Source of the DNA: Margaritifera margaritifera
Taxonomy: Eukaryota; Mollusca; Bivalvia; Unionida; Margaritiferidae
Assembly: GCA_029931535.1 (NCBI GenBank)
Contig: JAQPZY010001295.1
Coordinates: 620,001-684,000, forward strand
Direction: 5' to 3'
Length of the DNA: 64,000 nucleotides
Within the stretch, counting starts at the first letter, position 1. Each line of letters starts with the position of its first letter. Shown in pieces: positions 24,280-34,482 of the stretch. The notes under the pieces are model-generated. The model searched no databases, was not told where the DNA came from, and was given only the letters and a program-made list of their open reading frames with translations. Position numbers and translations under genes: made by a program.

Positions 24280-24799
24280 TGTATATATTGACACAAATAT
24301 TTGAAAAGGTGTAAATTAAAAATAAGTTTCCCAACGTTTTGATCAAAACAAGCTTTACATCAGGTTAAGAAAGAGTCTGCATGTACAAAGCAAAAGTTAA
24401 ACAGAAAAGCCAACATAACTTTCCTGGGCTGTTACATGTTTGAATTTCAGGGATAATCTAGAGTTAATTAATGAAAGGAAAGAAAATGAAATAATTGAAA
24501 ACCCAGTACGTGAGTTATCTTTTTTTTTGTGTGTGTGTGTGTGTTTCAGTCAAAGTAACATAGTTTAAGAACAAAAAGCTAAGATGGGCTGATCACGTTC
24601 AATGTACATAGGTCGAAATTGTTTTGATCTACTCTCAGGCTAGGGCAAAGATCGGAAACCATGGATCGCACAACTGATCGCCATCTTAGACCAGATACTA
24701 GAATAGGGTACTAAATATACTACGATAATGTATGTGTGGAAAAGGTAGTACAGAGTAGTAATCTAAATATGAAATATGGATCCTGGTCCACTTAACCTG

Positions 24800-25200
24800 T
24801 GACCTTCAACCCTAATCTGTGTGCTTCATATTAGGTCACTGGTCCTTGAAATATTGCTATAAAACCTAGGATTCAGAATTCTGCAAAATTACCTAGGACT
24901 CTGGTCTTCAGAATTTTATATTAAAAAAAAATAGGAAACCTAGGCTACTTGTCCAAATTTTTTTAATTAAAAAAGCCCGGTTTATTGGTTGCCAAAAATG
25001 TATAAAATAAAACCTTTGCCAGTGAAATTCACGTTTTATAACAGAAAACCCTGAGCCACTGTTGGCGAAAATTTTATTAACAATCCTTGACCACTGGTCT
25101 TCAATTTATGTCGTTTGTTTCTAAAGAAACCTCTGGCTACTGTTTGTCAGAAAAGCAATGTTGTGCCACTGTTCATCAAAATTTAAAAAAAAAAAAAGAC
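24800..25200. repeat. Degenerate tandem repeat, about 40-bp unit, roughly 10 copies
   Basis: Copies of a motif like GCCACTGGTC-TCAAAATTT...AAAACCT recur every 30-50 bp. Landmarks are GGTCACTGGTCCTTGAAA, GACTCTGGTCTTCAGAATTT, GCTACTTGTCCAAATTT, GCCACTGTTGGCGAAAATTT, CCACTGGTCTTCAATTTA and GCCACTGTTCATCAAAATTT. The copies are heavily diverged, with variable A/T-run lengths. No coding potential. Confidence 0.65.
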
Positions 25201-25869
25201 TTTTGTGGACAAAACCTAGCAAAAAAGTGAAAACAATACATAATAATCCGCTCCTGGTATACATCTAAAACAGAGTATAAAAATCCAGTGCCAGTGCGTT
25301 TCGCCCAAGTATTGTTATTTGAAATTCACTATGCAACGCACCGAAATAACTATTACAAACATTATATAAATGAATCATGAACTTTAGATTTACAAAGCAA
25401 ACAAGCAGTGAACCAGATTGTTGTCCTGCAATCCCAGTTGTATGTGCCAGTTGATAAATGAATAGCAAATGAATTTAACGAGATAAAATATATTACATAG
25501 AAAACTATTGGTTTTCATGCAAACAACTAAACAGTTGTGATAATTACACCTTACATTTTGGTAATGATGTTTCAGTTAACACTGCAGAGTGAGATGTGAT
25601 ATTTTGGCAAGATCACATATACTGGGCAGTATGAATAGCACTATCAGGATGCGGAATATGCTACTGACATTCATCAGATCAAAGTATACCAGAGTTAGTA
25701 AAATCGATGGTTTTATATATACTTTCAGATGTGAAAACTGCTAAATAAATGCTTAATATCATTATCAGACGAAAAATCATTATATCCAGCTTATAATCTT
25801 TATGTATATCTAGTGTGGGACTCTTTTAAGCAACACATTGAGTACTAACCTAGCTTACCTTTTTCTAAA

Positions 25870-26650
25870 TGCATATAGCTTACTTCTAAAGCCACACAAT
25901 TGTTTTATTATCGTTGACTTGGTTATAATACTGATGATTTGCTTTACGATATCTCTTAGGTATCCTTCTCTGCATCCATATTCAATTGTTAAAATGATAT
26001 CATAATCAGCTAAGAATTCTAATTCTATTTTATTTATGATCTAAATATCACCGTCAGCAAGTAATGGTGCCGTAAAATAAAGTGCTGGTTTACTTTATTC
26101 ACGCAGGAAGGTCTCAATTCTTCACAAATGTAACACAACATTACGGTATCTTTATTAAGGCTGTAGTCGCGACGATAGCTAAGATAGTTAGGTTTGCAAT
26201 GGTTGCACGATGGTAATCTGCTGCTCTAAATCATGATCCAGTGTGCTTTCAATAAACTTTTTTGTACTGGTGATAGTTCAGTTTCATTAAAGATTTCAAA
26301 TGATTTCATGTGATCGTATGGATAAATATCTTTTCAAAAATCTATAATCCATTTCCACAAAAGTGTTTTTTGTTTCAATGAATGTTTAAACCTATAGATG
26401 CTTAGCAAGTTGCCCTAGTGATTGACCTATAAACCGATACCTATCTAGAAGTCTTTGTTATTCTTTTGGTGGAATTATGTTGCCTTTTATCTTTTCTACT
26501 GATCATCATGTCAGCAGCCTTATCTGGTATTTGTTCTTCATAAAAAAGCTTCTGCAATATTTATGTAAATATTTGTACAAACTTATTTATAGACATCTAC
26601 GTTGTAACCCAGGGGCTCATACTCCTCATGATCCAATTTAATGTTCAGGC
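25870..26650 (-). pseudogene. Polinton/Maverick-type B-family DNA polymerase, central part (pseudogene)
   Basis: Three-frame reading of the - strand gives, in order, a RLLDRYRFIGQSLGQLAKHL block, YPYDHMKSFEIFNETELSPV, SKPALYFTAPLLADGD and IELEFLADYDIILTIEYG-REGYL. This is the exonuclease-to-palm order of the protein-primed B-family polymerase of Polinton/Maverick elements. It covers a part missing from the + strand relic at 12.5-13.6 kb, so the two do not overlap. Stops and frameshifts separate the blocks. The gypsy insertion at 26715 lies just upstream on the - strand and may have split the relic. Confidence 0.7.
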
Positions 26651-26714
26651 AAAATGATGGTGTTTGATTTCCTGTTTTTTTTTTATTGTCCGTGACGTAT
26701 TTGGATCCTTATTT

Positions 26715-27555
26715 TGTTACGACTCTAGGGGTAATGTAACATAATAAAAGACACAAACAAGCTTTCAAGATTAAAATGCAAATCTTTAATTTCCTAAAAT
26801 ATTAAAAGAATTAAAATAGTTCAACAAACAATCAAAGTGAAAGAATTAAAATAATTTACAGTATAGAATATCCTAAAAAGTCCTAAATTGTTTTAAAGCT
26901 CACTTCCTGATGTTAATCCGAGTAATCCGGATGAAGTATTGCGAATGAAAATGACCTGCAATGTGTTGAAGCTGACAAGTTCTGATAAAATCCAAAAAAT
27001 ATCCTTGCAAGTCTGGAATCTCACAAGTTTTAGAATAATGTCCGATGATTTCACGGAGCTGTATAGTAATTCAGATGAATTACTAATTAAATAAATTCCA
27101 AACTGAACTGAATAATTTCAATAACCTCTCTTCGTTCAAGCAACTGTAAAGAATGACTTATCACTGGATGAGTTGCTATATATACGCAGATTTTTAAAGG
27201 GAATATCCTTTCTCCGTCTTTAATAATATGGTATTTCAAAATAACACAACCCTCTAAGAACCAATCAGGAACTAGGTTACGCATCATTTACCCAAAGGTC
27301 TAGCGTACTAAAAATCTTAAAGAGTAAACATAATGTTATTGTAGTATGGAATGTGACCTTTCAATGTTGATTTCTAAAAGTACAACGCTAGGTCGACTTC
27401 ATTTTTCCGCGCAATTGATCATGTGACCACTTATCTATCGAAAGGATGTCGTATATATACTTATATGACAACCCCAGTTCAGACTAAAATAAACAGAGAT
27501 CATAAATTAGTAAATTAAATTATTATAAAAAAAATAGAGGCATGATTCCATAACA
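26715..27555 (-). repeat. 3' LTR of the gypsy element
   Basis: 841 bp. It matches the 5' LTR throughout except for point changes and a segment of about 54 bp (roughly 27390-27445, starting TCGACTTCATTTTTCCGC) absent from the other LTR. On the element strand the LTR begins TGTTATGGAATC and ends GTCGTAACA. Confidence 0.95.
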
Positions 27556-27729
27556 CCCTCAACCATCAACAAAAAAAATAAGGATTTATGCAATAAAAGC
27601 ATATTTCTTTAATATATACTTCCAACATATAAGTAATTAAATCAAAAAGAAAATTAATACATGATACAGTCATGTACACAAAACAGTGTAACGGTGGTAT
27701 TATACACATGAAAATACATCATCGATTAA

Positions 27730-28110
27730 ATTTTACTAAGAAATAGCCGTAACCTTAGCTTCTATTGATTTTATTTGTCCATGTCTCACAATCATACCCT
27801 GAAAAGGTAACACTGGCACGATTAAAGTCACTTTAATATTGATTGATCAGGTTCGCTTCGCTGAATCTCTTGAAGAATGGTTCTATTAGATCTTGCCACA
27901 TGTCGTTGCAGATGATGACATCATCTATGTATGCATCGCAATTTCTATTTGGATGTTATTATATTCTTCAGACGTTGGAAACTTGGGGAACCTTCATCCC
28001 AAATGGTACAACTTTGTATTGGTAAAGTTCTGGAGTCGTGAATGCAAATTTTTCTTTCTCTCCGTAAGTGAAATTTGATATAACCTTTTCAATAGGTCAA
28101 TATCTTGCGA
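27730..28110 (-). pseudogene. Gypsy reverse transcriptase remnant
   Basis: The - strand frame reads FTTPELYQYKVVPFGMKVPQ (about 28045-27986) and, in a second frame, DAYIDDVIICNDMWQDLIEP (27934-27875; YIDDV at 27917-27931), followed by FFKRFSEANL. These are the classical RT palm blocks of a Ty3/gypsy enzyme. Beyond them only GQIKSIEAKV (about 27760-27731) is recognisable and RNase H is missing. The piece sits between the integrase/GPY-F block and the 3' LTR, which sets the element's domain order. Upstream fingers are degraded. Confidence 0.85.
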
Positions 28111-28285
28111 CGTATTAGTCATTTCCAATCCTGTCTAGAAACTGGAAATGAATATATCCCGGTGACTCTATTTACTTTCTATACTCTATACATGTACGGA
28201 AAGTGTTAATTTGTTTCTGCACTGAAACATGGTAAACTCCAGTCACTTTTATTTGGTTCGTGTAGAATGTCTGTAAATAAATATT

Positions 28286-28371
28286 CATTTTCTTCTATCA
28301 ACTATTTCAGTTCGTAAATCTCAGGCGGCATTTTCTTCTATCAGCTATTTCAGTTCGTAAATCTCAGGCAG
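28286..28371. repeat. 43-bp tandem duplication inside the gypsy element
   Basis: Two adjacent copies (28286-28328 and 28329-28371) of a block starting CATTTTCTTCTATCA and ending TCTCAGGC differ at only a few positions. It is a recent local duplication in a decayed inter-domain region between GPY/F and RT. Confidence 0.9.
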
Positions 28372-28565
28372 CAGTATGTGCGAAGTGTAGTGACTTCAAA
28401 TCATCTCTTCAGATTTCTCATCTTCATTCAAATCTTCAATGTGTGAGACAAGTACTACTAAAGTAATCGATAATTTATATGGCTATTTCTATTTACATAT
28501 TGTTCTAACATTCTAACATTTTGACAAAGTTGTTTCTGCTTTCTCCTCCCAGAAGTATTAATAAT

Positions 28566-28619
28566 AATTTAAATTCCCTAACCTTTTATCAGTAGTATAA
28601 GGACCAAAATACTTAACCT
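28566..28619 (-). pseudogene. GPY/F-like module of the gypsy integrase
   Basis: The - strand reads VKYFGPYTTDKRLGNLNY, the conserved GPY core found at the C-terminus of Ty3/gypsy and retroviral integrases. A degraded tail follows. It lies between the integrase remnant (which ends at 28722) and the RT, confirming that integrase ends upstream of RT in this element. Confidence 0.75.
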
Positions 28620-28721
28620 AAAGAGGATTTTGGGGGTAAAGGTAGCAAAACTAATACTCTATTATCCGACAAAAAACTCCTATACTGACCCCTCGCAGCA
28701 AACAACAATAATTGGAGATCT

Positions 28722-30740
28722 TCAACCTACTCCCTTCCTGTTCTGCAACAATTCCCAGTTATATACCATCTCATAACAATATGTTACAATAATTCGTTCT
28801 AAAGTCTGATATAGTATCAGCTTCAGAAGACCAAACAGTGTGAAGAACCCGACCAAAACTCTCAGTATGGTCTCAGTTTTAATATTCCACAAAGGAATAG
28901 CTTTTATAAAGCTTGTAGACGCACACTTCGCCGACAAGTATTGGTTGCCTAAAATCGTCTCATTTATTCCTAAACGACCAGACAACGACGTTTCATGGAC
29001 TACACTAAGTAATTCCTGACGATAGTATCTAGAAACTACTATTTTACAAACTGACCACTCATCACCAGCAATTACCCTAAGCAATCTCTGTTTCCGTTCA
29101 AGGACTTCACTCGTCAAGAAGTAACAAGTACCTTCTTGCGTGGCTTCAGTTTCAGTCATAGCCCCCTGAAACAAACAGGAGATATCCGAATCTCCCTGTT
29201 GTAAGACATCTAGTGCTTGTCTTATTACACCCTGACTATTTTTATGAGACATAGTAGTTGAAAGAGTATCACTATCAATACTAGATTGTGGAGCAGAAGT
29301 GACCTCATGAAAAGCCTGACCCACAAAGGTGTCCGCTAAAGGAAATACATCCTGTTCAACAACAATATTCTCAAGAGCATACTTTGCTATAGCTCTAGTA
29401 ACTTCACAAGCTGGATTTAAACCAGGGATTTCTACTTCAATATGATCAACTCTTTGATCCATACTAAGCTTGTTAGTTACAAGTGGATTAACCACGACCT
29501 TATCTTTAGCTATGTCATTACCTAGTAATAAATGGATGCCCTTAATAGGCAAAGAAGCCACTGCTCCTATGGTCACAGGTCCCGAAACTAAGTCTGATGA
29601 CAAATTAACACAATGAAGAGGGACATTAACATATCCACAATCTACCCCCTGTATTAATATACTTTCACTAGTAGAAGACTTCTCAGAAAACGGCAAAGTA
29701 CTATCTAACAATAGACTCTGAGAAGCTCCTCTATCTCTTAATATCTTAATAGGAGTAGCCTTATCCAAGTCACCAACAAGTGACACAGAACCCTTCGACA
29801 TGAATGGTTCGTAATTCATTATAAAATCAGACTGAGGTAAGCTAGCCTCCAAACAAATATCATCATTATTGATAAATGACCCTGACCTTGACTTCTTAAT
29901 AACTAGAGCATTTGGAACTGCTCTATTATAATTCTGAGGCCTAAATTGCAACTTTAAGCAATCAGAAATAACGTGTCCCTTCATCTTACAATATGAACAC
30001 GTGGGCAGAGATAAGTTTTTCTGATATTCCCTATCAGAATTTTGATTCTTTATAATCACATCACCCTGAGGTCTTAAATTACCCGAACGAGTTTGAAATA
30101 ATTTCTTAACGTAAGATTGTTGAGGAAAAGTTTTAGTTATCAATGGAACCTTGTGTATTGAAGAATATTCATCAGCTGTGATGGCTGCCTTTTCTAAAGT
30201 GTCAACTCCTTTCTCATTAAGATACACCTTAATATTATCACTGACACAATACTTGAAATCTTCAATCAATACCAGTTGTTCCAGATTATCATAATTGCCT
30301 TCAACCTTCTTAGATGTACACCATCTTGTAAACAAACGTTTCTTTTCCCAAGCAAATTCTACATGAGTTTGATTTGTTTCCTTTTTACATTCTCTAAAGT
30401 TTTGACGATGAGTTTCAGGTACCAACTCATAAGTCCTTAAAATGTATTCTTTGACCACTTCATAATCAGCAGATTGTTCAGATGTGAGTGCAGTATAAAC
30501 ATCACTTGCTTTGCCAGTTAACACACTCTGCAATAATGAGGTCCACTTCTCTTTTGGCCATTCCAGATTCTCGGCAATTTTCTCAAAACTGAGAAAATAC
30601 TTGTCTATTTCTTTTTCTCTAAAAGGCGGAACCTGTCTCAAATGTTTGGCCAAATCAAAGTATGAACCCTGATTGTCATGAGAATGCCCTTTGTTGGTCA
30701 ATTCTAATTCCCTTAGCCTAAATTCTCTATCAGAATTTTT
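28722..30740 (-). CDS. Gypsy gag capsid, CCHC, protease and integrase-remnant ORF (internally deleted)
   Basis: The open frame runs from just after an amber stop (30741-30743) to a stop at 28722; the first possible start is not an ATG, so it is really the continuation of the upstream ORF. Counting residues from 30701, 1-200 are a helical gag capsid with PPFREKEIDKYFLSFEKIAE, and 235-248 a zinc knuckle, CSYCKMKGHVISDC. Residues about 318-400 are a retropepsin-like domain in which the expected DTGA/DSGA triad reads DRGA, followed by IHLLLGNDI. Residues about 555-652 are integrase scraps (YRQELLSVVHETSLSGRLG, then AIPLWNIKTETILRVLVGFF) lacking the second histidine, the CC pair and the DDE residues. 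Integrase was thus shortened by deletions that kept the frame open. Confidence 0.9.
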   Translation of the reverse strand, partial: KNSDREFRLRELELTNKGHSHDNQGSYFDLAKHLRQVPPFREKEIDKYFLSFEKIAENLEWPKEKWTSLLQSVLTGKASDVYTALTSEQSADYEVVKEYILRTYELVPETHRQNFRECKKETNQTHVEFAWEKKRLFTRWCTSKKVEGNYDNLEQLVLIEDFKYCVSDNIKVYLNEKGVDTLEKAAITADEYSSIHKVPLITKTFPQQSYVKKLFQTRSGNLRPQGDVIIKNQNSDREYQKNLSLPTCSYCKMKGHVISDCLKLQFRPQNYNRAVPNALVIKKSRSGSFINNDDICLEASLPQSDFIMNYEPFMSKGSVSLVGDLDKATPIKILRDRGASQSLLLDSTLPFSEKSSTSESILIQGVDCGYVNVPLHCVNLSSDLVSGPVTIGAVASLPIKGIHLLLGNDIAKDKVVVNPLVTNKLSMDQRVDHIEVEIPGLNPACEVTRAIAKYALENIVVEQDVFPLADTFVGQAFHEVTSAPQSSIDSDTLSTTMSHKNSQGVIRQALDVLQQGDSDISCLFQGAMTETEATQEGTCYFLTSEVLERKQRLLRVIAGDEWSVCKIVVSRYYRQELLSVVHETSLSGRLGINETILGNQYLSAKCASTSFIKAIPLWNIKTETILRVLVGFFTLFGLLKLILYQTLERIIVTYCYEMVYNWELLQNRKGVG

Positions 30741-31331
30741 CTACTGAAATTCTCTAACTTTATTTCTCTCTCTTTCCTCGTTATCTCTTAATTTATCCTC
30801 CCTATCTCTTAATTCTTTCTCTATTCCCCTTTGTTTATCCCTCTCTTGTATTTCTCCCTCTCTTAATTTATCTTCCCTTCTTTCTTCCCTTTCCCTAATC
30901 TTTTCCTTTTCCTCCCTTTCCCTAATCTTTTCCTTTTCCTCCCTTTCCCTAATCTTTTCCTTTTCCTCCCTTTCCCCAATCTTTTCCTTTTCCTCCCTTT
31001 GTATTTCCCTTTCCTTATCTTCCCTTCTTTCCTGCATCTGCAACTGTTCCCATTGAAGTTTTATCTTTTCAATCTCTATGTCCTTAGCTATCTGTAATTT
31101 CTTTCCCAAACCAGACGGAGATTTTTTCTTAACACTTGAAACCCCCTCTTCAAAAATACCTGATTGTACCAAATATTGAATCAAGATACTTCTAATATCC
31201 TGCTTCAACATGGAAGCCTTTGCTTCAGTAAGACTATAATGTTGAGCAATTTCAAGTAATTCGTCCTTCTTTAAGGACTCAAATTTCTCCTGGGTAGCAT
31301 CAGCTAAGAAACTCTCTACTCTGGATGTCAT
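30741..31331 (-). CDS. Gypsy gag N-terminal segment with coiled coil, ended by an in-frame TAG
   Basis: An ATG at 31331 opens 196 codons. Residues 1-70 form a helical, possibly DNA/RNA-associated head (ESLKKDELLEIAQHYSLTEA). From about 90 to 196 the protein is almost pure charged coiled coil. It has four near-identical REEKEKI repeats, encoded by a clear DNA tandem repeat near 30890-31000. The TAG at 30741-30743 interrupts a frame that otherwise continues without break through 13 codons into the capsid ORF, so ancestrally this was one protein. The TAG follows CAG and could be a C-to-T nonsense mutation of a glutamine codon. A programmed readthrough site is possible but no supporting signal was checked. 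Confidence 0.85.
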   Translation of the reverse strand: MTSRVESFLADATQEKFESLKKDELLEIAQHYSLTEAKASMLKQDIRSILIQYLVQSGIFEEGVSSVKKKSPSGLGKKLQIAKDIEIEKIKLQWEQLQMQERREDKEREIQREEKEKIGEREEKEKIREREEKEKIREREEKEKIREREERREDKLREGEIQERDKQRGIEKELRDREDKLRDNEERERNKVREFQ

Positions 31332-31532
31332 TATGAAAGCCTGTTAGTTTCTCTTTATTTCTTAATCTGGAAATAAAAAAACCACTAAAATTTCAAACAA
31401 TGAAATTCAAATCCCAAAATGAAAACTTTCCGAAGTATCAAAATCTCTGAAATATTAAAACTTCGAAAATATTTAATTAAATCTAAATTTCAAAATATTA
31501 AAATTCTGATCCCGAAATTATTCTAATTTCTA

Positions 31533-31550
31533 ATCCCGGACGAGCCCCCA
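31533..31550 (-). promoter_or_regulatory. Primer-binding site, tRNA-Pro type
   Basis: On the - strand TGGGGGCTCGTCCGGGAT starts 8 nt after the 5' LTR end. It is complementary to the 3' end of tRNA-Pro and is the primer site used by murine-leukaemia-type gammaretroviruses. It confirms element orientation and LTR boundaries. Confidence 0.9.
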
Positions 31551-31558
31551 ATTTATCC

Positions 31559-32345
31559 TGTTACGACTCTAGGGGTAATGTAACAGAATAAAAGACACAA
31601 ACAAGCTTTCAAGATTAAAATGCAAAGCTTTAATTTCCTAAAATATTAAAAGAATTAAAATAGTTCAACAAACAATCAAAGTGAAAGAATTAAAATAACT
31701 TACAGTATAAAATATCCTAAAAAGTCCTAAATTGTTTTAAAGTTCACTTCCTGATGTTAATCCGAGTAATCCGGATGAAGTATTCCGAATGAAAATAACC
31801 TGCAATGTGTTGAAGCTGACAAGTTCTGATAAAATCCAAAAAATATCCTTGCAAATCTGGAATCTCACAAGTTTTAGAATAATGTCCGATAATTTCACGG
31901 AGCTGTATAGTAATTCAGATGAATTACTAATTAAATAAATTCCACACTGAACTGATTAATTTCAATAACCTCTCTTCGTTCAAGCAACTGTAAAGAATGA
32001 CTTATCACTGGATGAGTTGCTATATATACGCAGATTTTAAAAGGGAATATCCTTTCTCCATCTTTAATAATATGGTATTTCAAAATAACACAACCCTCTA
32101 AGAACCAATCAGGAACTAGGTTACGCATCATTTACCCAAAGGTCTAGCGTACTAAAAATCTTAAAGAGTAAACATAATGTTATTGTAGTATGGAATGTGA
32201 CCTTTCAATGTTGATTTCTAAAAGTACAAAGCTAGGATGTCGTATATATATTCATATGACAACCCCAGTTCAGACTAAAAAAAACAGAGATCATAAATTA
32301 GTAAATTAAATTATTATAAAAAAATAGAGGCATGATTCCGTAACA
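31559..32345 (-). repeat. 5' LTR of the gypsy element
   Basis: 787 bp, about 54 bp shorter than the 3' LTR because of one internal gap, and otherwise very similar. It is followed on the + strand by the ATTT target duplication (32346-32349). Confidence 0.95.
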
Positions 32346-32857
32346 ATTTATAACCATGCTTTCGATCGTTACGTAAGTTACGTCTTCGTTCATAATACTT
32401 ATTGTCCAAATATTGCTATCAACAGAACAATTTACATCCAAGGTTTGGTTGCATGATCTTTTGTGAAATTTGTATTCTGAATAAAAAAGAAAAATAAAGG
32501 ACTTGTAACACAAAACTACTTTTTATCCTTTGTGTTGCATATTTGGGATGACACCAATGTTGATAAGTTATTTATTACACAAGATGATAATGGTTTCCTG
32601 TAAATATTGTATCCCCACTTCTGTCTCATTCTCTTTCCGTTATTCTAACTGGCCTTTTAAGTTTATGCAGCGGTTCATATACATTGACGGAAATATTAAA
32701 CTCATCTTAAAATGATATTATGTATATCATATGTATTGGACATTTACTAAATCAATGATTATATATAAAATGTTATATCTTTGTCTATGTACATTTATTT
32801 CCTATCCGAATGTTATTTGTTGTTCATCAAACAGCTGTGGACCTTTTCGTTCAATTC

Positions 32858-32859
<2 letters not shown>

Positions 32860-32921
<62 letters not shown>
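32860..32921. repeat. (TA)n microsatellite
   Basis: An uninterrupted TA run of about 62 bp. Confidence 0.95.
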
Positions 32922-32924
<3 letters not shown>

Positions 32925-34409
32925 TATTATGTTTTAGGCGTTCTTCTGTGATTTCGGTTTACACAACGTTGGTACATTCATATGCCAATATAATCTACTT
33001 TTTCAAGTTAAATAGATAAGTCAAACTGGACTTTTACTAATCCAAAATATCAAATTTGTCTACCTACCTTTAATTTTAAATATAAAAGGTTCAACTTGTT
33101 AGAAACATCAAATAAAACAAATGATGTTGATCACGGTCTTAATTAAAAATCAATATTCACTTAGATGTATGGTAAACGAATCTTGTGGCTTTGTTATGAT
33201 TGTTCTGCTTTTTCTCATTTGCAATTCGTTCCAATTCTCTTGCAGTTAGAATAGAAGCTAAAGTAAATTGAAATCTCCTTCTAGATGGAAGAGTAACGTT
33301 TAATCTACATTTACTTATTACACCAGCAATAAGCAATTACCTCCACTGGTCAAATATCGAAATAAATTGTGTGTCATTTACATAGCAGTACATTATTTAA
33401 AAAGATTCTGTTTCGTTTTCAGAATACCCCCCCCCCCCCGCGAAAAAAAAAGAATAGAAAAGAAAATGTGAATTCTTATTTTTGTTAAAAGATAAAATAA
33501 TTTGCTGTTTACATAAGGTTTCCATATCCACATATAATTTTTGTTTCGTTGTGTTCTGTGATTCCCTTTTTTCCCTCTACTAGTATACGAGTAAGACTTT
33601 GTTATATTGGTACAATCTTTATATAGTTTGTGTTTGCAGTTTCTATTTCGGCCCTCCACTTCATGACCAGACCCAATTTAACAACACATATTACATACAA
33701 TGGGTTCCATTTTATTTTATATAAATGTTTCCACATTAATACAATGTTTTAAGTGAACTTAGACCTAACACATTCTTCAATGAGACAGTATTTTCGTTCT
33801 TCCGTCTCCAAACTATTAAAATATTTAATCATATCCATTCCACATATTTTTACTTTTTTAACATAGTCTTAACCTTCATTTTTGTCGTATAGAGGTAATG
33901 TCTCTGGGTCAGTTATTCCCTTAGTATTCTCTCATTTCAATTTTCAAATGTATACAATACAGGCTCTCCTAAAAGTACATATTTGATTATAATAGCCTTT
34001 AGTAAAAATAGACTTATATATTGAGATCCTGATTTATTCACCCCTATTTTATATTTAGCCTTTCCATAGGCATCTGTTGTAAGATGGCCAGATACATTAA
34101 TACATACTTTTGACCTGTTGCAAGGCCTACTTGCTTCAATTGGCAAATTGTATATTGACCGGTGATGCGATTTATTATATCAATTAATAAGGTTTTCTAA
34201 TATATCTATCCGTTTTTGGTTTCATTTTATGTACAATATTTCCATATTCTAGTCTTAAGAGATTGATTAGGTTTTTGCACTACAGATGATTTTTTTCTGA
34301 GTTGAAATGTATTCGATATTTTATTTCTTCAATAATTCCTTGATTTTTATGTCGTAACATTCCTTTCCTTTATCAAACTGTGTTTTTGTCTGCTTTTCTT
34401 TTATTTGAT

Positions 34410-34415
<6 letters not shown>

Positions 34416-34480
<65 letters not shown>
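34416..34480. repeat. (TA)n with (TATG) interruption
   Basis: A TA run broken by TGTATGTATG near 34441-34450. Confidence 0.95.

Positions 34481-34482
<2 letters not shown>

Larger units (their letters stand above)
26715..32345 (-). mobile_element. Ty3/gypsy LTR retrotransposon, Gmr1-like domain order, decayed
   Basis: The element is bounded by two LTRs that start TGTTACGACT and end CGTAACA or CATAACA on the + strand. A 4-bp target duplication, ATTT, lies at 26711-26714 and 32346-32349. It is inserted on the - strand. Reading 5' to 3' from 32345: 5' LTR, tRNA-Pro-type primer site, coiled-coil N-terminal gag segment, capsid, CCHC knuckle, protease, integrase remnants, GPY/F-like module, then RT with YIDD, then 3' LTR. 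Integrase upstream of RT is the order of the Gmr1 group of Ty3/gypsy elements, and the reverse of most gypsy elements. RNase H was not found. A premature TAG, an altered protease triad and large integrase and RT losses make it non-autonomous. It lies in intron 3 of the metalloprotease gene. Confidence 0.9.

Noticed and set aside
24280..24370. Possible Penelope-type terminal ribozyme region (CCCAACGTTTTGATC...CATCAGG)
   Set aside because: The hammerhead core would need CTGATGA and GAAA; here both are altered, and no Penelope coding sequence is adjacent.
27087..27287. 66-codon frames repeated at 27087 and 31931
   Set aside because: Both lie in the gypsy LTRs; the match reflects LTR identity, not a gene.
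33937..34146. - strand frame with CINVSGHLTTDAYGKAKY, faintly like a copia integrase
   Set aside because: Only one short block resembles the family. No zinc finger, downstream integrase residues or RT was found on either side.
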